Source: Calliopum simillimum
Taxonomy: Eukaryota; Arthropoda; Insecta; Diptera; Lauxaniidae
DNA: 64,000 nucleotides
NCBI GenBank assembly: GCA_951812925.1
Contig: OX638368.1
Location: 68,162,569-68,226,568 of the forward strand
Direction of reading: 5' to 3'
Shown here: one piece after another, positions 12,781-23,589 of the stretch
How the letters are laid out: each line of letters begins with the position of its first letter
Position numbering within the stretch: position 1 is the stretch's first letter
Notes under the pieces: generated by a model
The model's database searches: none
What the model was told of the DNA's origin: nothing
What the model saw: only the letters and a program-made list of their open reading frames with translations
Position numbers and translations under genes: made by a program

Positions 12781-12984
12781 TATTGTCTAGTAGAGGAGAA
12801 GGGGGAGGTTCCGACACCCTAACAAGAAAGTCCTTATATCTTCCAAATGCAATTGTGCATGTTATTTTGAATACACATAAACTATGCAAAAATTAGATAT
12901 GTTCGCTATTTTCCCACTTTTGGGGAGGCTTCGTCAGTCATATAAATTCTTGATTCCCTTGATTTTTTGATATCTTTAACCTCT

Positions 12985-13150
12985 TGAATGTAGATGGTAG
13001 AAGACGAATTGCTTCCGGTGATACAATGGGAGAACGAAAATCATGGATGTCGTCTTCAATCGGGGTCATATACAGAAAATCATTCGGATCAGGAAGGTCA
13101 GAGGCTTGTACGAGTTCGAGACATGATTCAGGCTGATTCTATATCCATTT
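12985..13150 (-). pseudogene. Short coding-looking remnant, unidentified
   Basis: On the minus strand about 50 codons (complement of roughly 13141 down to 12985) read without a stop in one frame. The composition is acidic and protein-like, with ASDLPDPNDFLYM and PIEDDIHDFRSP. There is no start codon or domain that I can name. Acidic tails of this kind occur at the ends of pogo- and piggyBac-type transposases, but this is only a resemblance. It lies just outside the left end of the GGGTAA element, so it belongs to older flanking sequence. Confidence 0.35.
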
Positions 13151-13513
13151 GTACATCGGCATTAGTACCGAACTTCATATCTTGTGAAAAATCAGATTCG
13201 TGGAAAATAATTAAATTATAGGGTAAGGAAGGTAAATATGGACTACGTGGGTAATATGGACCACACGGTTATTTTCCACTGCATACATAGGATTAACAAT
13301 TATTCATATTCAAACTTAACGCTAATACCTAAAGCTTATAATAGTGCGATTTCAGCGTTCGGTGAAGTCGCATGTTTCTGTAAAGTTGTTTTTTCTAAAA
13401 AAAAGGCCAGTGATAATTTTTTTTCTAGTCTGTATATTTTATTATTTCACTTTAAAGACATCGCCTTTTTAAATAAACGGTTAATTATATAAAGTGAGTG
13501 AATACTATTTATT

Positions 13514-15296
13514 GGGTGCTATTCTTGATTCCGTCGGAAAGCATTTTCCGCGCGGAAGCAAATTTTGCTATTATTGATTCCGAAAAGTAGATACATCCGT
13601 CATCACTGTTCCGCAAAATAGATAAATTTGGCATTATTGGGTGCTATTCTTGATTCCGTCGGAAAGCATTTTCCGCGCGGAAGCAAATTTTGCTATTATT
13701 GATTCCGAAAATTAGATACATCTGTCATCACTGTTCCGCAAAACAGATAAATTTGGTATTATTGTTTCCGCAAATAGTTTGACAAATTTAACAACCCTGA
13801 CATCGAAGTGACGTTCATTTTTGTGTATTCTTGATTCCGACGGATAGATATATTTCAGTTGTTTCTTGCCCCGAAATTTTTGTGACGGAACGACAATAAA
13901 AAGTTAAAAATGCATGGTTTTTTGATAATTTTGCTCTTTTTATTGATAAAGAAATTAAGCTCAATATTATATATCAATTTTAAACGATTTATTACTACAC
14001 AATAGTCGGTTTAATTAAAAATTACAAAATTTATTTTTAAAATAAAACTCAAAATTCATAAAACAATACATTTAATTTTATTAAATAAAGGAAACAATTC
14101 GTCTTTATTTTGATTAGATATCTCATATAGAAGAAGTCACTTTCACATCCAACCCTCGCTGCGGTGATCAAACGATGAAATGGAAAAAATAAATTATCAA
14201 CACTTTTTTACAAAAAACAACTTTGGAGAAACACGCGTCTTCACCGAACTCTAAAATGTATAGATAATTAATTTTTAAATCGCACTAAAAAAGCTATTTT
14301 ATTCACATGATATTTACAAAAAATTATCAAAGATTCATAGTTTTCCTTTGTTGACACTTCTAATTTTTTTTATCCTTTGTCATCTGTCAAAATGTTCTTA
14401 TTTCAGGGTTTCCAATATTCTCGTTCGATATTCCTCTACCGTCGGAATCAATAATAGTAGTTTTCATACCGAACGATATTTCTTTCCGCGAAAATTTCCT
14501 TATCGAACGGAATCAATAATAGCACCCATTGTTTCCGCAAATAATTTGACAAATTTAACAACCCTGACATCAAAGTGACGTTCATTTTTGTGTATTCTTG
14601 ATTCCGACGGATAGATATATTTCAGTATTTTGCTTCCGCGAAATTTTTGTGACGGAACGACAGTAAAAAGTTAAAAATGTATGCTTTTTTGTTAATTTTG
14701 CTGTTTTTATTGATAGGGAAAGGAAGCTAAATATTAAATATAAATTTTAAACACTTAACTACTATACAATAGTCGGTTAAATAAAAAATTACAAAATTTA
14801 TTTTTAAAATAAAACTCAAAATTCATAAAACAAAACATTTTATTTTATTAAATAAAGGAAACAATTCATCTTTATTCTGATTAGATATACAACACATATA
14901 GAAGAAGTCACTTTCACATCCAACCCTCGCTGCGGTGATCAAACGGTGAAATGTTATCACTTGAAAAAAATAATGATCGACACATTTTTACAAAAAACAA
15001 CTTTAAAGAAACACGCGTCTTCACCGAACTCTAAAATTCATAGATAATTAATCCTTAAATCGCACTGAAAAAGCTATTTTATACACATGATATTTACAAA
15101 AAAATATCAATATTCTTTGTTGACACTTCTAATTTTTTTTATCCTTTGTCATCTGTCAAAATGTTAGAGATGTTCTTATTTCAGGGTTCCCAATATTCTC
15201 GTTCGATATTCCTCTTCCGTCGGAATCAAGAATAGTAGTTTTCATATCGAACGATATTTCTTTCCGCGAAAATTTCCTTATCGAACGGAATCATCC
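13514..15296. mobile_element. MITE with gggtgctattnttgattccg ends, tandemly duplicated
   Basis: A 125-bp unit starting at 13514 is repeated at 13639. A ~767-bp unit starting at 13764 is repeated from 14531 to ~15296. The left end gggtgctattcttgattccg and the inverse of the sequence ending at 14526 (..cggaatcaataatagcaccc) form a terminal inverted repeat. Attcttgattccg-type motifs recur internally. The sequence is non-coding and AT-rich. The second 767-bp copy lacks the terminal agcaccc, so the array likely arose by unequal exchange or tandem insertion. Confidence 0.75.
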
Positions 15297-15405
15297 ATTA
15301 TTTATGAGCACAAATTAGTTCATTAACCACAAGAGTTTTTGATAAAAAAAACCATTTATTTCACCAACACGTGCTGTGGGTAATATAGACCACCAAAGAA
15401 AAAAG

Positions 15406-15492
15406 CCTCAAAAACAAATGTATTTATCATCTTCTTCAGGTGGAGAATCTAGCTGCAGTTTTCATGATGAGTCTGATGGTCATTATTTGTAA
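15406..15492 (+). pseudogene. Remnant of a transposon protein tail
   Basis: Twenty-eight codons read open and end at TAA (15490-15492), with a Ser/Asp-rich end (SSSSGGESSC...DESDGHYL). Further coding-looking fragments, interrupted by stops, follow to about 15660. This fits the decayed 3' part of a gene once carried by the GGGTAA element. The family cannot be assigned. Confidence 0.3.
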
Positions 15493-15856
15493 TTTGAAAA
15501 CTCCAAATGAAAAGAAGATGAAAAATTCATATAATGTAATACAGAAGATCACCGTGGCGAATTCTGGTTTTAATGTGTAATATGACGTTCTTGGAGTCAT
15601 GAAAAATGTGCCAGATATGGAAGTAACATTTTTATATGGAACTTCTGTACCTGCACTTTTTTTATCTTCATTTTGAGTATTTTCAGTTTTTAGACTTTTT
15701 CTCCTTATCCTGATGAGATATTTATCTAAAAGTGAGTCAAAAGAAAGGTGAATTGATTCCTTTAATGAATGACATAAAATTAATTATTTTGTTTTATGTT
15801 TTTTGAGTTTTATTTAAAAAAGAAAGATTGGTGGTCCATATTTCCCTCCCTTACCC

Positions 15857-16173
15857 TATGTATAAATTTCAGTTGTCGAATCCTCCCATTTACACTTGAC
15901 GAATCCTCCCTTATCCACTTGTTTCCAAATTTCCAAAATTTCGCAGTTATCTTTTGTTTATTTTGCAAACCTTAAATGTAGTATTAACAATAATAATATC
16001 TTTAAGTATCTGCTCAAATAAACATGGAAATTTTATAATAAATTAACCGAGTATCACACAAAAAGCAACAAGCAATTATTGCATCAACTTGCTATAATAA
16101 CACAAAGTCACGACTAGCTACGCACACTAGCCAAATTGCGCAGAGAAATTTTTATGACAACTGCGTACCATTG
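15857..16173. other. AT-rich spacer
   Basis: Contains two near-repeats of gtcgaatcctccc / gacgaatcctccc (about 15877-15915), related to short blocks near 12920 and 17190. Otherwise nothing was recognised. Confidence 0.4.
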
Positions 16174-17123
16174 CACGGTGCTCTTGAACAGTCGATAGGT
16201 TTTTTGGCTATGTTGGAGAAAATCTGTGAATGGGGTTCCATTTGTATTAGTTTAGTGGTCTGGAATATGCAAACCCCGAAATCGTAGCTGATCATCCCCG
16301 CGAAATATCGCAAAAATATATATCCCATATAAAAAAAAAAAAATCGGAAAAAAAACGCAACAAACAAATATAAAAATAGTTATATTCAATGTATTTTGCA
16401 ATGCTGAATCTGAATCCGGCCTTTAAATTGCTATATCTTATACGGTTTTTGAGATATCTAAGCCTAAACAAGGAAAAAAGACCGTTTTTGCTATATTTCG
16501 AAGCTATATTACTAGAATATAGAAAGTTCGATACATTATCTGAAAGCTCGAATCATTTTCCTTAAAATCGCATTAAAATTATGTCAAAAGCTTAATTTTT
16601 CTCTGAAATATCGTAGACTGAAATAATGACAAAACACGTTTTTTGCACTTTTTTAACTTTTTAGGTTAGGATATCTCCGAGAAAAATAAAGATATCGACA
16701 TTATTTGAATTAGGTTTAGAAGATTGATTAAAGCTTTCCATTTCTGCATCAGAATTTACGGATATGCGTCCTGTTATATAGCTCCAAAACACAACAATAA
16801 AACATAGCGTCGGCTTTTTTTCCTTGTTTAGGCTAAGATATCTCAAAAACCGTATAAGATACAGAAATTCTAAGGCCGGATTCGGATTCAGCATTGCAAA
16901 GTTCATTAAAAATAACTATTTTTATATTTGTTTGTTGCGTTTTTTTTTTCTGAATTTTTTTTATTTTATATGGGATATGTATTTTTGCGATATTTCGCGG
17001 GGATGATCAGCTACAATTTCGGGGTTTGCATTTTTCAGACCACTAAACTAATACAAATGAAACCCCATTCACAGATTTTCTCCACATATTCAAAAAACCT
17101 ATCGACTGTTCAAGAGCACCGTG
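16174..17123. repeat. Palindromic repeat, arms 16174-16492 and 16808-17123
   Basis: The arms are reverse complements at high identity, for example cacggtgctcttgaacagtc at 16174 and its inverse ending at 17123, and the ggcc..gattcagcattgc block. The ~315-bp centre shows only weak residual symmetry. Mirrored open frames at 16152-16367 (minus) and 16928-17134 (plus) translate alike because of the symmetry and are not evidence of a gene. Likely a fold-back element. Confidence 0.8.
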
Positions 17124-17229
17124 ATTGGGAGTAAGAATTTTTGTATTACACGCTGGAGTTAGTGTGAATAAAAATCGTAAAATTTGGCACTGACAAAGCC
17201 TCCCATGTGTCGAAAGCTCCCCCTTCTAC

Positions 17230-17640
17230 CCTATATTGTACATTTTTTCGAAGTTCCTTCGGCAACGTCCGGGATATTAAAAAATCAAAATAAATCATAC
17301 CCCCTTACTTAACTTTCGAGACGTTTCAAGGTTGCAATGCTTTTCTTGAAGATAAATTTTATGGATTCACTCAAATCGGACAAATGGTTCCCGAGTTATT
17401 AAGGTTTCCCGAGGGAATTTCGAAAAATTTATTTTACAGAATCCAACCGGACAACATATGTTTCCATAAAAAAAATCATTAAAATCGGGTTAACGGTTCC
17501 CGAGTCATTAAGATTTTTACTATTCTGGAGGGAATTTTGAAAAAATTAGTTTCACAGGACCTCAATGGAAAAAATCATTCGAATCGGGTTAATGGTTCCC
17601 GAGTTATAAATGATTTTACTATCCCGGACAAAGCCGAGAT
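17230..17640 (-). repeat. Repeat R, inverted copies
   Basis: Reverse-complement units of the repeat at 12296-12780: cccgagttat..., atcccggacaaagccgag and cacaggacctcaatgg can be recognised at 17480-17640, with a more diverged unit upstream. R copies therefore bracket 12.3-17.6 kb in opposite orientation. Confidence 0.75.
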
Positions 17641-18090
17641 AAACGAAGAATTGAAGGAAGAATATAAAGAAAGAGTTGATGGAAGAAATTAAGAAATAGT
17701 TTGAGGAAGAAATGAAGAAGAAATAAAGGAAGAATTAAAAAAGGATAATGGATTTAAACAATACAGGTAAACAAAAATAAATTGAAAATAAAAATCGCTG
17801 TTGTATTTGCGTGAACAAACGTTTCGCAATTTATTAAATTCAGACCAGATTGAACAATATAGACTATGTTGTCAATGCGATGATTAAATTCGGATTGCAA
17901 TTGATTAAATTCAAAATGTATTAAACAACATACATAGAATGTATTGTTAATGCGATGATTGAATTCGGGTCGCAATTGATTAAATTTAGTAACTGTACAG
18001 ATAGAGCAATGATTAAATTCGGTTCGAATTTGATTGAATTCAGAAAATTCATCAAATTGCTAATGCTATGATTAAATTCAATTACAATTC
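17641..18090 (+). repeat. Purine-rich run, then attaaattcg repeats
   Basis: 17641-17755 is a GA-rich low-complexity run (gaagaa, gaaatgaag). From ~17810 to 18090 the motif gatgattaaattcgg...caattgattaaattc recurs with roughly 60-95 bp spacing. This looks like a degenerate short-period tandem repeat. Non-coding. Confidence 0.6.
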
Positions 18091-18119
18091 AGCCATTCCA
18101 TGCCTTAAAAAAAAAGATA

Positions 18120-19015
18120 AATGATCTTCCACACCCCTTCCGATTTCGTCGAAATTTGGTACATGGTTTCGTTTCATGCCTAAGCTTTGAAAAATGACAA
18201 AAGTGCAAAAAGTGGAAAAATCGGTAAAATGTGACAAACTCTCCTGAAATAATTGTCAATAACTTGGCCATTTTTTATCCGATTTTCATGTTTAGACCTG
18301 GCTCTAAGTCAAAAATTAAATTTTTCGTAGTTTATAAAAAGTACAAAATTTACTACCATTTTCGTACTAAACTGCAAAAAACATGCCCAGGTACACAATT
18401 TACCTTCCAAAATATATGTTCTTTCATATGAAAAGGAGGGAAAATTGTTGTCTCAAGGCTTAGAAGTTATGATTTTTTGAAAATTTGAAAAAAGGTCTGA
18501 CCACAAAATGGCCCATAACTTTTTTTTGTATATGATAAAAATTACTCAATTTACTACTATTTTAGTAATACACGACAAAAAAAGCTATAGCACCTATTTT
18601 CGACCTTCCAAAATATTAGATTAGGAGAGAAAACCACCTTTTACATGAATTTACGATGAAAGATACCATGTTCATTTTAAATAGATGTGAAAGGTGGTTT
18701 TTGCCTCCTAATCTAGAAAAATCTTTTGGAAGGTCGAAAATAGGTGCTATAGCGTTTTTTGTCATTTAGTACTAAAATAGTAGTAAATTTAGAACTTTTA
18801 TCAAATACGAAATGGCCAAGTTATTGACAATTATTTGAGAAGAGTTTGTCACATTTTACCGATTTTTCCACTTTTTGCACACCTCCACAAGCCACAAAAA
18901 AATTTTTTTTTGCCATTTCTTAAAGTTTAGGCATGGAACAAAACCATGTCATTTCTCAAAGTTAAGGCATGAAACAAAACCATGTACCAAATTTCAGCGA
19001 AATCGGAAGGTTTAA
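18120..19015. repeat. Fold-back repeat PAL-A, copy 1 (partial)
   Basis: The left arm starts with a block around accccttccgatttcg; the right arm ends with its inverse near 19015. Both contain inverted gtcaataacttggcc blocks and a ggtcgaaaataggtgctatag block. The axis lies near 18645. The left arm carries extra sequence (about 18390-18520). The same family builds 23590-28262. Confidence 0.75.
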
Positions 19016-19182
19016 ATTTATTGAATGATTAAATTTAGAAGAGAATAAAATAAAGTTGATTAAATTTTTTTCTATAATTTCAGATAAAGCAATACAATTA
19101 TTTAATTCAATTTGAAATAAACAGGGTTATGAATAAATGAAACGCTAATCTAATATGAAATACAACGTCATTAAGCGAATGA

Positions 19183-19920
19183 CGATTGTTGCCCAGCAAA
19201 AGGCAAAAAATGTTTGAAGTGTGGTGGGAAAATCACTTTGCACGGAAATGTATGACCAGAAGCGTTCAGAAGCGCAAGAACAAAGAACATGATGATGACG
19301 TCACGTTAAATCTGCAACCGAGGTGCCCGTAAAATATAAACGTGATACTGAATCGGTTCAGATGGTTTCGGTTTGAAGACTCAAAGTTGCAATGACTACG
19401 ACGATATATTTAGCATTGGCACAAACGGTGATTCGAATAAAATTCTGTGACAGATTGGTGGTGTCGATGCCAAAGCAGTTATTGATTCCGGATCAAAATA
19501 CAATGTGATTGATCGAAAAACATGGATTGGTCTGAAAAAGAACAATATTTGCACGATCAGTCGCCAGAAGGAAACGAATAAGACGTTTACGACCTTCGGT
19601 GGAAAAATGTTGAAACTAATAGGCGTTTTCAAAGATAAGATTAAAATAGCCGAGGGAAGCACTATTGCTGATTTCTATGTTGTCAACGAAAGAGAATAAC
19701 TGTTATTGGGTGTGATACAGCTACATATTTTGAAAATCGGAATTGAAATCAATAAAGTCGCTGAACGAGCCAATGATCGAAAATTCGGAAAAACTAATGG
19801 TATCATGGATCACATCCCATTAAAAGAAAATGTAACACCAATTGTACAACCGTGTAAAATTATCAAGTGTAATCAGATGTTTAAAAAAAAAAAAGTATCT
19901 GTACCTAAAGTAGTATTGTA
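19183..19920 (+). pseudogene. Ty3/gypsy gag zinc knuckle and protease fragment
   Basis: A zinc-knuckle region (CLKCGGK..., then His and Cys in a shifted frame, about 19213-19260) is followed by an aspartic protease core, VDAKAVIDSGSKYNVID (about 19465-19515). A protease C-terminal part follows with an ELLLGV-type motif interrupted by a TAA at 19699, then a linker with HIPLKEN (about 19810). Coding similarity stops near 19880 and no RT follows. This is the gag-protease junction of a truncated gypsy-group retrotransposon with several frame breaks. No LTR was found. Confidence 0.7.
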
Positions 19921-20039
19921 GCATTCATAAATTTGTCAATCAAAATTTGATATTGAATATAAAAATGAAATAAACTTTATTTGATATTGAGCAAGCAAAC
20001 AAGACACACGTCTTTTATACAATATTAAACCAATAAGCT

Positions 20040-21115
20040 CCCATTTTTATATATTTATATTTTTTGTATGGGCGGTAGGCGTGTCCATTAGACTTATCGT
20101 TAAAATTAAAAATTAAAAAACCTTGCTCCAAGGTGCTAAAAAGCTTCCTATTGGTGTAAGTATCAAGCATTAAAATGTTGGTTCCGATCGGAAAATATTT
20201 GACCGTGCCGCAAGGCCGTTGAAGGTAGAAAAACGCTATTTATATGGAAAAATAGGTCTTTAATCGCAAGAATCAGTCTTATCTTTGAAACTATTTGACA
20301 TAAGTGATTGAGATTTGGTATTTATATGAACAATTTTGAGTAATTTGCATTGAATAAAAAAATGGGCGATACCACGCCCTCTCGACCCGAAATTCTAAAA
20401 AAAATCAAATTTGTCATATGTCTGAAACTATTTGACACATATGATCAAGATTTGATTTCAGGTAAAGTGAAGCGAACAGGATATGGCACTGCAAAAATGT
20501 TAAACCAATTTAAGGTACTTAGTTGATATGGAAGCAGTATTTTTTTCTGTTCTTATTTTGGTCTCCTAGGTATAAACACCAAGCAAAAAAAATTTGATCC
20601 GGAACGTATTTGACCGTGTCCACAGGCCCTTTAAGGTCGGGAAAACGCTATTTATATGTAAATAAGGAAATAATCAATCCTATCTTTGAAACTATTTAAC
20701 ATAGGAGGATGAGATTTAGTACATATATGAAAAATTCTTAATTTAATAGTATCCAATAAAAAAGGGCAGCGCCACGCTCCCTCCACCCTTGGCCCTGGGA
20801 GCAAGGTTTTTTTCATTTTTAATTTATAACGTATGATAGGACTAGTGTCCATTGACCGATTTTGCTCATTTTCAATCCCTTGAGCTATTTATTACGGCAA
20901 AGCCAATGTACCAAATTCCATCGAATTGTCTAGCTTAGTTTTTCCGTAAAAAATATTTCCACAGCCAGCCGGACAGACGGAAATGGCTATATCGACTCAG
21001 GAGCTGACGGTGATCAAGAACATATATACTTTTCTATGCTTGCCACGCCTCCTGCTCTGCGTTACAAACGGAAGGACAAAGTGCATATACCCTGGGTGGT
21101 GTAGTGTATAAAAAT
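20040..21115. repeat. Dispersed repeat with two ~412-bp internal units
   Basis: The segments around 20130-20400 and 20560-20800 are diverged direct repeats (aaaacgctatttatat at 20230 and 20642). Each ends in a gggc(g/a)(g/a)(t/c)(a/g)ccacgc block. The 3' part, about 20830-21115, runs through acagacgg, ctatatcgactcagga, a ccacgcctcc block and an ataccctgggtg end. A copy of this end with an internal deletion lies at 57690-58050. Non-coding; a non-autonomous mobile element is likely. Confidence 0.7.
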
Positions 21116-22024
21116 TGAAAAATAGTCAAGAATGCAATTCAGTCATTTTTCATTAAATTTTATATAACTTTTCATAAATAGTACATATCTCATTTTCTTC
21201 ATACATATACAGACTATGGTATTAGGAAACAAAATGATTTTTAAATTTTTTTTTTCTTGTATAAATAAATTTGCAGTTGATTTAGACTTTTTTTAATTTT
21301 TTAATATTATTTTTAAGAAATCAACTTATTTCCCGAAACTAACAAACCAATCAAAAAGTGAAGTGAACGTCATTTATAGAAAATTTTATTACCTTTAATT
21401 TGACATGTAAGTAGTAGGTTAAAATGTAAATATTGGTTCTTGAGATATTTGTAATTAAGTGCAACCACCTTTTTTTTGGTCCAAAAACCGAAAATGGCCG
21501 ATATCTCAAAACCACGTGAAAAAAAAAATAATGTAATGTTCGGAACTGAATAATGGTATTCAAATGGAATTTTGGCTGTAAACTAGTGTTACTAAAGGTG
21601 TACAAACTTCAATTTTTTGTTTAAAATTTTAATGTTGGAAAAAATACCATTTACTGATCGTAAAAGTGTGCACTCAAATAAATGCCACACCCAAAATTTC
21701 AAAAAAAAGTTTCCCTTTCTTCAGTGTACTGAATTGCACACATATTTTAAATTTTTTATTTTTTTGTTCCGATTTCAAGAGTATTCATAGCACGCGTAAA
21801 TACCTCGAAAGCCTTGAAACCTCGTAAGAGCTGTAAAAATCTGTACAAATTTTGACAGTTTTCGAGGGATTGACACGTTTTACGGAATACTCTAAGAAAA
21901 AAGAAAAATATTGGAAATAAATTAAGGCAATTTTTATAAAATTATTAATTTAATTTTAAATATAAATTTTTTACCGTTCTGTCTTTGAAGATGTCTTTAA
22001 GGTTATATAGCATATAAAACTTAC
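21116..22024. other. Intronic AT-rich sequence
   Basis: Lies just 3' (minus strand) of the K2P exon, whose donor site is the reverse complement of cttac at 22020-22024. No further exon, RNA gene or repeat boundary was recognised. Confidence 0.5.
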
Positions 22025-22182
22025 TTTTTGTGTCGATTTGCACTAAAACATGCACAGCGACAAGAACACATCGATGCATTTGTTCCACTTAACGATTGAA
22101 CATCGTGTCCCACGTAGCCACTTAGAATAGATCCATTTGCCGTGATAACGTCACCTTCTAGTTTGACAGCCACTTGTAGTGC
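22025..22182 (-). CDS. K2P potassium channel (Task6/Task7-type), internal exon
   Basis: On the minus strand tttttacag precedes an open stretch of 52 codons plus two bases that ends at a GTAAGT donor. It starts in phase 0, matching the phase in which the exon at 32057-32244 ends. The product starts ALQVAVKLEGDVIT, includes a GSILSGYVGHDVQSLSG stretch and ends in a Cys-rich CSCRCACF motif and a basic NRHKK. From memory this matches the cytoplasmic tail right after the last membrane helix of the fly TASK-like channels Task6/Task7. The tail follows the pore exon in the expected order. The next exon was not found. Symbol left blank because I cannot separate the two paralogues. Confidence 0.8.
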
Positions 22183-23589
22183 CTGTAAAAATTCATAGAT
22201 TTACAATATAAGTAGAATGTTATAAGTTTAGTTTTATTAAGCCAAGTGGCCAAAAATTTCTCAAGTGAGCCACCTAAGTATTTATACATACATACTTAAA
22301 AAGTGCTTTCAAAAAATTGATTTTTTCTAGCAACTAGTAAAGATCTTTGAAACTTTTTTTAAACGTTTAGCATAGACCAAAGAATTATATGGTGTTTTTG
22401 GACCAACATTTTTCATTTGTTATTAAAAATCCATACTTCAAATAAATAAATAAAAATTTAAGCAACTTCTCTGCCTCTGATAAAATTATTAAAAATATGT
22501 GCGCCACCTCCACATACGTAGAAACTGTATTCCCATTCGGGTAATCGATATTGGTTCACAAGTTATTACTAATAACCTATTAACGATATAGTGACTCCGC
22601 ACAGTGCGGCCAAAACACAAAAAGCTGGCGCCAATTCAAATTTTCAAACAAGCTGTGAAGACTTTTTGTTTTGTTTTTTGTCTTCTTTAATAAGCCAGCA
22701 ACAAATAAAAGTTTTGCGTGGAATGTAATCGATTTTTTCGGCTGTAATATTTTACTTTTTGTTAATTTTTTATAATTCTTTAAAAGAATTTTAACTTCAT
22801 ATGTGAAAATAAATGTTTTGTGTTTCTAACAATTTTTTAAACGTCACCCTTTTTTACTCAATTTCGAATTTTTTTTTTAATGGAAAAAAATTTATTTATA
22901 CGGGCACTCCGGGCAGTATTTTTATGTTATTTTCAATTCTGAGAAATCTTAGATAATATTTTCAAAAAAAATAACTACCACATTTTCCCGCTTAGTTTCT
23001 TTCATAGCATTTCGTTCATCTACTTTTAGGTGCAAATTACAATTTAGTTCTGTTTTGAAGAAAATCTTATTCACCTGTGCCGTATAGTTTCAGAGATATG
23101 ACAAATTTGGTTTTTTAGAATAAGGGGGAGCACAGTGGTAAAATCGGCTAATCTAGGTGGACATTTGAGAAAAATTGCATGTTAACTGATCCACGAATGG
23201 GCTTTGTATTGTTGTCAGGGATAGTTGAGGAGTTAGAAACAGCATTAAGATGGCAATATTACACTTTAACACTTGTTCAAACGAGTCACTCTTTCCAACG
23301 CAACAAGAGGTACTTAGTTTTGTACAAGTGAAGATCGTCGTCAATATAGTTCTGTCGGCTTTTGAAGTGTTTCTTTCTGGATCTAGTTAGTAGAGGTAAG
23401 TGGAATATATTCAGCCAATTAACAGATTCTGGAAGGTATTATATAATTGGGATAAATTGATGACAAATTACGCTTCAAGTTATCATAATTTTTAGTTTAA
23501 AGTATAACCTCTACAGAGTCTGAAAAAATCTGAATCACTTCCTACTAGTGACCACTAGCTGAGATATTGAGTTCATTATGTTGCCAATA
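22183..23589 (-). other. K2P intron, proximal part
   Basis: Start of the 9,874-bp intron as seen from its acceptor end. AT-rich, with a small palindrome ccgcacagtgcgg near 22595. No coding or RNA feature was recognised. Confidence 0.5.

Larger units (their letters stand above)
13221..15856. mobile_element. GGGTAA-ended DNA element (TA duplication), nested
   Basis: The ends are inverted repeats: gggtaaggaaggtaaatatg at 13221 and its near-perfect inverse closing at 15856. They are flanked by TA at 13219-13220 and 15857-15858, as for Tc1/mariner-superfamily insertions. A subterminal ggtaatatggacc block recurs near both ends. About 1.8 kb of the interior is a later MITE cluster (13514-15296). 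The right part holds decayed coding-looking sequence. Related elements are at 29129-29980 and 49129-49740. Confidence 0.7.

Noticed and set aside
12994..13492. Plus-strand open frames of 75 and 84 codons
   Set aside because: The minus strand of 12985-13150 looks more protein-like, and the second frame lies in the GGGTAA element end; neither shows a domain.
16152..17134. Two similar hydrophobic open frames
   Set aside because: Again mirrored arms of a palindrome; no start context, and homopolymer-derived Phe runs.
18231..18431. Short plus-strand open frame
   Set aside because: Within a PAL-A arm; low-complexity translation.
22592..22604. Short perfect palindrome ccgcacagtgcgg
   Set aside because: Too short and isolated to assign as an operator or terminus.
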